The translations under genes were made by a program, and so were the position numbers. Shown piece by piece: positions 29,101 through 41,100 of a stretch of 64,000 nt of DNA (within the stretch, counting starts at the first letter, position 1; every line of letters begins with the position of its first letter). This DNA comes from Diprion similis (taxonomy: Eukaryota > Arthropoda > Insecta > Hymenoptera > Diprionidae), in assembly GCF_021155765.1 (NCBI RefSeq), contig NC_060110.1, forward strand, positions 11,779,501 to 11,843,500, read 5' to 3'. The notes under the pieces are model-generated. The model did no database searches, had not been told where the DNA came from, and worked only from the letters and a program-made list of their open reading frames with translations.

Positions 29101-32100
29101 AAGGTCCTACAGGCATCAGGCGACCAGTTCAGTGACTCTTCTTGTATATCAAGGTCGGTCGCCCGAGGGAGACATTAGATAAATTACCGGCGCATGCGCA
29201 CCTTGGGCTAATGCCACGCCGAAGTCTTCCGTAACAAATTACCCACCCTTACCTAGATTTATTATATTTATTTTGTTTATTACTTTTACACATCCCGCTT
29301 ACCCAAGCAAGTCGTCGCGTTCCAGGAGTTATTGAGTACCTGGATTCCGGAAAGACTAATCGTTGTAAGATTACAAGCAACCGCTAAATTTTCACCAGAG
29401 ATCATTCAGGTCGTCGTGTAACTCGCAAGTCGGTGACACGTTGGAACATTTTTTCATTCAGGAGTAATCGGCTAGGATAATAGTTTTTCAATTTATATTA
29501 TACGTACAATTCCTACGGAGAAACAAGCCGGCTGCAGCGATGACTTGAACGATTCTTGCGTGAAAATGGAATTTCTTGCTTCTGTTCGTTCCATGTCAGC
29601 ATTCACGGCCTTGATATCTTTAATTTTCCGCTTCGAACACGTACCTGCTTGGTTCAGTACTGACGAGTTATAACAGCATTCTGTCAATAGCAAAACACGA
29701 ATCCTGCAGCAACATTGCAGAGTTTCACCCTTTGTGATAAGTTACCGTCAACGCGTCGTCTGGAAATAATGCATATATTAAGGTTTTCTATAAATTGGGA
29801 CGATGGGTACAGTGCGAATGTACTGAAAAACTCGTTCTTGCGTCATTCGTGCGATTTCGCATTGACTGTACTCAGAATGTTTGCGCTATTTTAAGTATTC
29901 CTAGTTTTTCCCCCATACGATTTCACCTAGTGAAACTTAGCATCCAATAACTAGTTTGACATCTCAACAAGATTAAATGTGTCATGTTCATTTGCTGCCT
30001 TCTAAGTAGGTACAGAAATATGTCTTTCTTGTTCTAGGATTTAAAGATAAGATCGCCGAAAGCAAATTACCAGTTTATATCGACTAAAGCCGGATATTTA
30101 GATAACAGCTGCATCTAATTAAATACACGGCTGTTAACTTTAACTACCTTCACTATTACCTGAGTGCTTGTGATGCAGGAACAAGTTACGTTTAGTAAAC
30201 GCTTTTTTGGCTACTACGGATGGAGAATGAATCCTATTCATTGTTGTTTTTGTGCCCATGTGATCATAATGGATACTTTCTGCAACAGATTGGTTTGCAT
30301 TCATGAGATTCATGCTCCTTCTATACACTGTAGCTACCATTGCAGAGGTAATAAAAGCAAGGAATCCCGTTTTCACGCAAGAACCAACCACGTCATTGTA
30401 CCTGTTTCACGATGAGTTATTATGAAATGTAGTTTAGATTGTATCAAGAAAAAAATGATAGACTTTTTGCCGTATAGTTACGTAGGAGGAAACCATTTTT
30501 AAGATCATTTCCGTGTAAGAATATATTCGTATAGCTTGTAGCTTTGAGGGAAGATTTTCGTGACCCTACTTTAGTCCCCATAAGTCATTCTCACTTTTTC
30601 GATGTCACATCAGCATGAATTATGTCTATGTTACACACCCTATAACCTGTTCTATCATTTGATTAAATTTTAGGGCCACGACGAACCGAAAACTGAAGGA
30701 GACGGTTGCCCTGGAGTTGAGTTTCGTAAATTCGAATCTGCAGCTGCTCAAGGAACAGCTGGCTGAATTGAACAGTTCGGTGGAACTTTATCAGAATGCC
30801 GACAGGTGAGTTCCGTAATACCTTCTACCTCCGAAATACGTTTAACTCTGCACGAATAACGACTCCAATGAGTCAGTCGCCACTTAACGCCGACTTATAA
30901 AACCTGCGAGTAATTTTACTCCATCGCATCCGCATTCACTAACACACAGTGTGAGCTCGATGTGTTCAGTTATACCCTATACACAGTCCACTATTCCCAC
31001 GAGACGCCGCGATAAGACGTTGCGGGTTCCGTATCCGGCATAGTCGATTGATCGAGCGTATCTTCGCAATTTAAATTTCGAACACTGATTGCTGTTCGGC
31101 GAACCGCGAATGATAGTTATCCGTTGCAGGCTGCAATCGGCACTCAATATCACACCTACACAATTCTGTACGAATGCCCGCAATGTATATCGAAACTCGG
31201 AGTAGCCAGACTCTTGCCACGTGAAAAGATGGAGCCTTGAGTTATTCTGTAGAATAAAAATGTTGAAAGAATTGCGGAAGTCATGCCACATAAGTTTATG
31301 CACATATGTTCGAAGCGATTGAAACCTACTGGCCAGAAGGCATCGAAAATTAGAGCGTGTGATTCCACCGACCTCGGATTCGGAGTATTTCGATTTACTG
31401 AAGCGCGTCTCCCAGCGGGCTTCATTGTTTTTACGCGGGTTGTTCCCAACCGCAATTCCACCTCGCATCCGCGATGGTGTGATGACCGATAACAGATCCT
31501 CTTATCTTAAAGCGAAGTGTTAAACGGGTGCTCTTCTCGGCAGCCAAGGCGTTGCAGTGCAGTCTCTGGGGAAACGTATATACCTTGTACCAGAATGGAT
31601 CGCACGCCAGGAAACACTCGAGGGGGGTGGCGGAGTGCATAGATATTCTAAACTGATACTACACCGCGGCATGAATTGCATTACAAGTCAGCAGTGACCA
31701 GTAGGAAGCTGTCGTGGTGCTTGAAGTACTTTTCGAGCAGGAGCAGCCGATGCTTATAACTGCGCCGACTGTTCGACCGGAGACCATTTTTATCGACAAC
31801 TATCAGAATGATACCAGCTCTATAATGGGTATAATACAAATCTAAAATGCAGAAGTGAATCGTAAATATTATTACAAGCATTGCAATGCTTGAAGTCGAC
31901 GCGTATCTTGGAATGAGCTGTGGCTCTCAGCGCAGAAACTTTTACCACCCCACAACTTCCGTCTGGCTTCTTCTCTCCGTCCGGCCGAGCAGCCGGGCAG
32001 CGCGTCGTTGGCTATGCTTCGGTTCCTGGGTCACTGCCCGCCCACAACGCGATGTGTTACGGCGTCTAAGTAGAATCTCAGTTCTTGAAAAAAATTCTTT

Positions 32101-35100
32101 ATAATGTATATCATATGCTGGCGAGAGAATCAGACATCGCAACATGTCAGCTAATTGTAAGACCGGCTCTATGACTGCTGCCCGCGGAGTCATATCACAG
32201 CAAATATGACGAAACAAACACTGTACAAGTACCATGGTATCGCTGGAATTAACAATCCCGATCATGTAAATCAAAACGCCTGCAATTATAATCGTCTATC
32301 GGTGAGCAGAAACTTCGACGGTCTCCAGATTGTGAATTTAGTATCATCTTCTGCATGATGGAGAATAACGAATCTGACCATAAGAAATCCCGTAACATGA
32401 TCGGTGTAGGTACAGAGTTCACTATACTCAGCACAAGAGCGGACAGCTGTCATTTACGGGTAATGGACTCGGGCCGAGAGTTGAATGGGTTGAGAGAGTA
32501 GTTGGGCACGCGGTGTATAGGTCCTGATAATTATGATCACCAACTTCCTTGGAACTAGTTTGGTCGACTCTTGATATTAATCATCCTGCAATTCTATGTG
32601 GGAGCACCAAGCTGTCGCGTCCGACAGATTTACGCAGATATATTTCGGTACTTGGTTGGTGTTTGCGCGTAGCAATGAAGCCATACAGAGTGCTATGTCT
32701 GTTTGGACATTAGCTGACCACTTCGCCGGATCGAAGATGTCTCGTGGAGTGAAGTTGAGGGTGACATCGATAAAGACACTGCTGAGCTAGACAGTGTGTC
32801 CAGTTTATCTCGGAAGCTCGTGTGGTCGCGTCAGCCAAAGTGTCTCGAGTTAACAAATGATAACCGTAACACATTAACATAATACATATATTCACATGTA
32901 TACTGGCACCGTTTCGATAAGATGCTTGAATTAATTATAGTCGCACATTAAAATCTCGCGTTTATGTAGCTACTTCATCGTACACTCACGCACAATGACT
33001 GCGATATACCTACTCAGACCAGCGGAAACTAGTTTGGTGGTGGATAGCGTATATGTACTTATAATATCTAACGTCGTGCAAGAGATCGCTGCGGTTCTCT
33101 GTCAATATGCAATTGGAATAGGTAATCCAATTTCCGAGCTGCCGCACAGGCATAACGTGGCATTAGATACACCGCAACGTTCGACTCTCGTTCAAACGGC
33201 TTCTTCCCGCATAAGGATTATGATTAGACGATGCATGGTATTTTCCGTCACGAGTCGTCGGACTTAGTTGGTCGATAATTCCGATGGGTGTGATCCAGTT
33301 GTAAATTCCGTAGACAGAGCGGAAATTCGTCTTTGACAAACGGGGAATACTGTAAACGACGGGTTTCGGTTACACCCCGAGACCGGCAGCTGGTCATTGG
33401 TGCTTCTGCGAAGTCGTAGCAGAGCAAAGTACGCACACGTCTTCACATACATGCCGAGTGACTTCACATCCACGTCAAGAGATGCAGCTACAGAGCTGAG
33501 ATCCAACGGTTCTACCACTTTTTCTGAGGCGTGCCAGAAGTACGTCGACAATCATCTCACACTATCAGCTACCCGTCGTGTATATATGCGTGCGTGCCCT
33601 TCTCCACGTCTCATTCACTAACGGGAAGCCCGACGTGAGGCTAGCTGCGATAATTTATTATACGTGCTCCGACTAACGCGTAGATATAAATTTACCGCAG
33701 GGAGGTTCAGAAATTTCACAAACATCCGCCAATTCGCGCGAATCTGAAAGAGACCAGAATTTAAATGCGTCGGAACAACTCAGTCGCCTCAAGGACGCAT
33801 TTTTGAGGTCAATGAGGGGAGCAATTAAACAACCCGTTGGAGCGTGTTTAAGAAAGCATTCGCTAGTTCCACTACAGAAATGTTATGCAGACTCTCGCCT
33901 ACATTGGACATCACGATAGTAGTCGCGAGACGTAACCGTGATTCAGGCTCGTTTTTTTTTTCGAATGAGTTCATTGTTCGGCGGTATGACTGCACTGCGA
34001 TCATTGATCATTCTCTACCAAATTTTGATTCAGGTCTGGAAACAAATACCAAATTTTCTAATGCGATTGCTTCGTCACTTGAATTTGAATGTGCATCTTC
34101 AGGGTACAACTTAAGTAAAGTTAATCTCATGATAAATGAGACACTTTATGCTTTGAGGCTAATTCCGTGTGAAGATCCAAGATGTAGGAAGAACTGGACC
34201 GAAGTGAAGTTAATTGTATGAGAATTGATGAAATCACGTTGAATGGAGGAGTATTTGAATGAGTTCTTGAAGCGAGTCCGAGATCTCTCTAAGAAATTTC
34301 GAGTAATTGTTTATACAAGCCCAACTGAAAGGTGAAATTTAAATATATGATGCAAAGCAGTTTTCTTCATAGAGGGCCGGCTGGCTGCCTCTTGACCGGA
34401 GGAAACAGGCCACGAAAACATGTCAGACTTTCATCTCAACGAATCAACTCGGAATGAACTTTTAATTGTATCCCGGTATGACGCGATGGCTATGGAGGTG
34501 ATAAGCTAGTTTAAGGATCCTTCTACGGCTAACTACGCGTGGAAGAAAGTAGAAGGCAATAATAATCATGAGATGTTTTTGTTTCATTCTGACTGAACAT
34601 TCAAACATTCCTTCAAAGTCATCTTCATCTTGAACTTCGTTTCATACTACGCGTCAAAATTGGCAGGACTTAATGTAATTGTTTACGTTACATATGAATT
34701 ACGGAAAAGATTCGCGTCAACCGGAAGTTTCAATGCACTGTAATTTGCAACTGGCTGTTGTACAAAAAAATAAACAGCCTTTGCATGTGTAACTAACAAG
34801 TAATAAACAGCCGCGTCATCAACCTTGTCTTTGGAGAATTATATAGTATTACATAATAATTTTCCACGGCGTTATTGTTGTGTATCTTGACCTGGGTATC
34901 TGGGCGGGGAATTGTAGCAAAATGTAAGTAATTCAAAATGAAAAATGATGCGAGCTGTGCTACAGCATTGTTGACATTTTGTAATTAATGAGTTTCAATC
35001 GCCCCGAGTGCAAGATTCCCTGACCTAGCCACATGAATCATGCGCGATACCATCGTCGGAATATTTTACCGAGATCGCGGGGATTGATTGGCTTTAATCT

Positions 35101-38100
35101 CTACGCGATCCTTGATCCTTCATTTAACATCCTTGCGAACACGCCGCCGAGCATTGCCCCCGTATATCCGGAGATCTAGTTGCCTTGACTGAAGTATATA
35201 AGATTGCAAGTTGAATACTTATGTCAAAAGCTCAGCATGGGAGACGCGTTGGTAAAGGAAGGAAAAAAATGTCGCATACCTTATTTAAATTAACTAAATT
35301 ACACGCACGAGGAATGAAATTATACTTAATCTGCTGTTCTATCCTAGACCTTCACGCATTTCTTGCGGAGAAGTCAAGTTGGTCGGGTTCCTTCGACAGA
35401 TAACCGTAAAATTTATAACTTTGATTACAATTAAGTATATAATCTATGGCTGTCGAATGAGCAGCACTTGCTACGTATCTATAAAAGATTTAAATACTTG
35501 CCTAGTTCATTACTAGTCGATACCGTTACTATGGCCGGGTTCTTCTGGTGATCCATTAGGGATTGAGCCGTTTTGAAAACTGTATCTTTTCAACCATCAC
35601 GGAGGAAGTCACGAGTATCACACTCTATATAGTGTACAGTGCGGTAGGCTGCTAATTATTATTATTTTATAACGGGAATAGACAAGAAATCGTAATTGAT
35701 TGCGTATTCGTAAGAGCAAATGAGACCATCCTATTAGTTATTTATGTCCGGCTTGAATCTCGCACTCAAGCTGCGTTGTGTAACAGAAGGAATAAAGATT
35801 TCAATAGAAATTTAGGTATATGCATATACACATAAGAATGTTGCTTGTAGCCAAAATTTAGGCGTATTAGCTATTAAATTTTACCCACGGTTCGTGAAGG
35901 GTGTATCACTAAATTGCTGAAAATTTGATGATGAGAAGTTTTTCTAAAAGGCAGCTTGCGATAAAAAGTACCGCGTTTACTCTTTGCTCTTGTCATCTCT
36001 TCACGTATTCACGGCTTAATTTACCGTTTTGCTTGTGAGTAAAAAAGATGCGACGTTTCGTCGGAGGTAATAACTTGGCATATCGACAAAAGAAGGCCTA
36101 ATGTCGTAATTTTTTAACCGCAAAATTGACTTTATCTTCGCATAGTTACAGCAGACGTTTTTTGGTAAAAAATTAAAAATTGTGCATTTCGATATTTTGC
36201 TCCAGTTCGATTCTTGTCTTTCGTATGAATATATACTTCAATCCGGCAACGTGTCAGAAACGAATAAGTGTATTCTTACGAATGCACAGCACTCATTCAC
36301 TATTTGCGAATTTCCGGTTGATTGTTATTATCCTTAAACACATTCCTATCAGAGCATTAAACTTTATCTTGATATAAATTTTATTACAGCGAAGAACCTG
36401 TAATGCCCATGATACCGTTGGGCCTGAAGGAGACCAAAGACATTGACTTTCGAGAGCCGTTTAAAGTGAGTATTTGCCTTGCAATATTTTACTTTCCCGT
36501 TCTTTATTTTGACGCTCTTTAAGCCCCTAATGTCGTTAAATTACTTGGTTAGTGCTGTCAAAAATGGCGTTAAACTTTTGTATAAATATGTGAGAATTTC
36601 AGAGGAAATGAAATGAAAAGAAAAACAGGGAAAGGAATGTCACAAGTCGTACAATACACAAATTACAGGCTGTGTACTTTAATTCTATACTTTATTGTTT
36701 ATAAGTGCGTGCCCGCACGTGTCAATATTTCACTGTTTTCTCAACGCCGAGTTAATAACAAGGTTACATTAACGGGGGCACATCAGGATTATCTACGAAA
36801 TCGTCCGATGGTATTTTTTCCGCAGGCCGACAAACACCTGTGGGCCTTTCCAGCAACTTGTTTTTTTCTTCTTGCCTCTTGTTGTCATCCACTATTCTCG
36901 TGTAGTCGAGGTCATGCTTCTCGGGGCCAATCTCTAAAAATTCCCGCCTCGTTGAGGCGGACTGAGCCATTACTGATTTGATGGGTTTGCTTTCCGTTGC
37001 CTTCTTGCCTATGTCCTCTGGCTTTGCTACCAGTTTTAATGGATTTAAACGCGGCATTGTCACTACCAAATGCCCTGTCGTTTGAGATCTTTGAACCGTA
37101 CTTTGCTCGGTCAAAACTTCACTGGACAGAGTCAGTTGCAGTATTTTGCCTTTGATAATCACTCTGACGTAGCCAGGCTGGACATCAATGTCCAAAAAGC
37201 AAGTGTCCAAATGCCTGCAGTGAACATACGTAACAAAGTTTACAAATTTTCAACAACCCGAAAACCTGCGGAGTAATTATATCCATTGGCTTACTTGTAA
37301 ACAGCTATGTCTAGAATAATTTTTTCGCGGTCACTTTCATCGTCCAAACGAAATGGTACTTTGGGCTGATTTATGTTGTATGGCCGTCCATCCGAGGTGA
37401 ACAATTTCGGAACGTACTTTGGTTTTTTAGTCTCGTCATCTTTTCTTTCTCTTTTTTCCTTGTTTCTTCTGTTCTCTCTTGCAATGGCAATGCGGTCCTC
37501 AGGAGTGTGCGAGCTTGTGCTCTTCCAAAATTTCTCGCTCCGTTCCTCGTCATCCTCAACGCCATACATAAAGTGGTGATGTGATGTTAATGCACCACGA
37601 GCTCTTTAGATAATCCTTTTCCTTCCATTCGAACTTTCGACTTATTGTTTGGCACACCTACCTTTTCCGTTCCATCTTCATTGAGTTCGCTAATTCTAAC
37701 CGATTCGCTCCTCTGATGACGTAGAATTTGCTCCTTACGGATCTTCGCGTAGTTCCAGTACCCTCTGAGAACGTCGTCGGAAACCTCGGCGTATCTCTGG
37801 AGGGCTATAATCCTCTCCGACCTCGATATCTCGGCCATATCGAGTTCCTTCAACTGTGGCAGTGTCGCGACGACATACTCACGGTAGCCCTCGTAATCCG
37901 TGAAAGGATTTCCCGTTAATATCAATGACTCCAGATGCTCGTTCCCTCTGAGAAATATCACAGAATCAAAACATCGACCAACACTATCCGCCTTAATTAC
38001 AGCGTCACGTCGACTTTCAGTAATCTTACCTCAGTGACTTGATGCCTCGTAGATCCCCGATAAAGTTTACTGTTAGATCTAATTTTTTAAGACTTTCTAA

Positions 38101-41100
38101 CCCCTCCAAATTTTCTATCACTTCGATGTTGTTCAAGGCCAGATTAAGGTACTCCAATTTCTTTAGCATACCCAGGTTTTCGATTTTGGATATTAGATTG
38201 TATTGTAGGAGTAGTATTTTTAAGTTTCTGCACCACCTGTCTATGTGCTCGATTTTTTCAATATCTTCCTGGTGCAGGGTTATTTCTTCAAGGCTGGCAA
38301 TTTCTCCCTCATTGTGCTCGGATCGTTTTCGTATCAGGTCTATCGTGATTCGCACCATATTCGCCGAAGTTCGTCTTCCTACGATTGTGGTTAGGTATGT
38401 ACTAGCTGACGTTGGTAACGAAATATCGATTTAACATTTCGAGTAGTAACTAGGTGTGTCTTAGCCAATTCGTTCTCCGGTCAACATAAAATTTTCTCTG
38501 GAACAAGGCCAATAACATTCGTTGACTGTACCTCACAATCAGCCAATTCAATACATTCATTTTGACTAACAGCAAGCTTTCTAGAGAAAAATACTTCTGA
38601 AGATGTAAATCTAGAAACGCAATACTTCATAATTATGCGTTTATTATTTCTAAAACGACTTTCCTTTTCTAGGATTTCATTCTAGAACACTACAGTGAGG
38701 ATGGCAGTCATTACGAAGAAGCGATTGCAGACCTCATGGATACTAGACAGGTATAAAATTGTCAAATTATCGAATATATTTACTGCAATCGTTGCCAAAT
38801 CATCGAATGGAATGGCATCAGAACGTTGCACAAGAATTCAAATGAAATTCCACCAATTGCGACACTTCTTAAACGGTCATGTAATTTACTACTCGCATAC
38901 GGGCGTGCTTATCGCTTGTCGAAGCTTTCTCCAGATAAAAAAACAGGTATACCAAAGAGGACTTGAGATTGCTGCCTATAAGCGAAGAGGGTCGCGGTAA
39001 ATCTTATGAATTATCGACGACATAAAGTACAATCAGTATTTTCAATCGTTTCTGCGTGTAAATCACCAGGTTTTACTGATCATGGTCTAAGGGATTCTGA
39101 ATTGAAATATTTTTCAATATTCAAATCGATCCGCGATGCTATTCACGATTTTTTCCCAAATGAACCTATCGAATAATTTACCATCAACTTGAACAATCAG
39201 CGTATAAAACGAACCATCTGATTTATTTTATGCTACCAATATCACAAGAGAAACGTCACAGTTGTATGCCGCTCGCTGACCTCAAAAATTACATTATTCA
39301 GTCGACCCACGCGATGATGCAATCAATCAGCGTAAACCGTACATAGTATAGTTGAAAAAAATAATCAATACAAAAGATCTCCTTTCCACAAAAAGAAACT
39401 AAAAATGTCCCTACATCACCGCGTACTGAAAATGTCCTTCGATTCTAGGCCATGAGAACACCGACTCGTGACACACCAGGAATAGCGTTGCTTCTCCGCT
39501 ACTATAACCAGCTTTACTTCATCGAGAGAAGATTTTTTCCACCGGATCGAAGCTTGGGAATATATTTTGAATGGTTCGACTCTTTAATCGGAGTTCCCAG
39601 CTCTCAGCGAACAGTGGCGTTCGAAAAAGCTTCGGTTCTCTTCAACGCTGGAGCTCTTTATACGCAGCTGGGTGCCAGACAGGACAGACGAACAGCTCGA
39701 GGACTCGATCAGGCAGTTGACTCCTTCCTCCGAGCCGCTGGTACCTTCAGGTACATCCACGAAAACTTTACCAACGCCCCGAGCATGGATTTGGGTCCAG
39801 ATATGCTGGAGATGCTCGTTCAGCTGATGCTGGTAAGATTTGTTTGTGCTTGTAAAAAAACAAAAAAAAAACAACAAAAACTGAATCCTTTACTCTGAAT
39901 TTCGTTTCAGTATAGCATATGTATGTATCTATGTATTTTTGTATTACAATACAATGACTGTTCATAATTTCACTTCAGAATGAGACACCCGTTCAAGCGC
40001 ATGTGGAATTAGTCGATTAGCATAAATCAAGGCGTCTATACCTTATTATACTTTATATGTCCGAGGGCGTGTTGTTCACAATGACGCTGTCTAGTCAGAC
40101 GGCAGATTTCGTTATAAATTAACATATTCCTATTATCCACTCTCGATGTCATTGCTCGACAGCTTGTGCGTGTGCCTTGGTATTCTTTTTGCTTCGTTCC
40201 CTTTCCTCTCTCTGAATCGGTCGTACGCCGAAAGTCGCATATCGTTACATCGGGAAATGAGGATTTAGGCAATCAGGCATTTGTTCGAAATTAAAGCCTC
40301 TGAAATAAATGAATTTCTCTTATTCCAGGCGCAAGCGAGGGAATGTCTTTTTGAAAAATTGGAACTGCAGTCAAGAGATAGCAGGGATATCGATATATCT
40401 TTGGACCTTGCTCAAGAGGCTGCGCAGGTAATGGATTCTCGCTGGCGGGATTATACTCTGTAAATATTGTATTACATGCGCAAAAAATTCACGTATATAA
40501 ATGCTTTTGGTTTCAGGTAGCAGCGGTTTACGCAGACGTGCATTCCCTTATTTCGCGCGAACCGGTGCGCGACTACGTCCCCGAGTCATGGGTATCGTTG
40601 ATTCTTGTCAAACGTGAACACCACTTAGCAATGGCTCACAAACATTGTGCCGTTGGGCTTCTGGAGCGACCAGTCTCCGAAATGCGTGTAGAGACGAGGC
40701 TCGTCCTTGAGCACATTCAGGAAAGTGATGGTAAAACCCAGATAGACACAACTGTGCCGAAGGACGAGCAGGAACGCAAGCTTTTGAGTAAGATTTTCCG
40801 ACAAAATAAAAATTTCGTGAAACACGCCAGTATAAGTCAAAATTTGAATAGTATGCATGATGATCTAACTTCTCACGATTTTACGTGCAGGTCGAGCACA
40901 TTTGAGAGAGGCTCAAATACTTCACGAAGAGAGTCAAAGGCTGCAACGAATGTGCCGCGAATTGAAGGGCAAACAAGCGTTGGCGAGGGTTTTGAAGAGG
41001 GCGCAGGACGCCACCTTCGAAGAATACAATCGGGTTGGTGACGAGGATGATTTCCGGGAACTCCTCGATCCTCCTCACATTCTAGGTGAGTTCTGAAATT

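Noticed and set aside
30977..31468. 163-codon minus-strand ORF in rhophilin intron 3
   Set aside because: Overlaps other long frames on both strands, has no recognisable motif and no supporting signals.
3304..35979. Identical 17-mer AAAAAGTACCGCGTTTA at 3304 and 35963
   Set aside because: One 17-bp match in 64 kb is close to chance and flanks do not extend the similarity.
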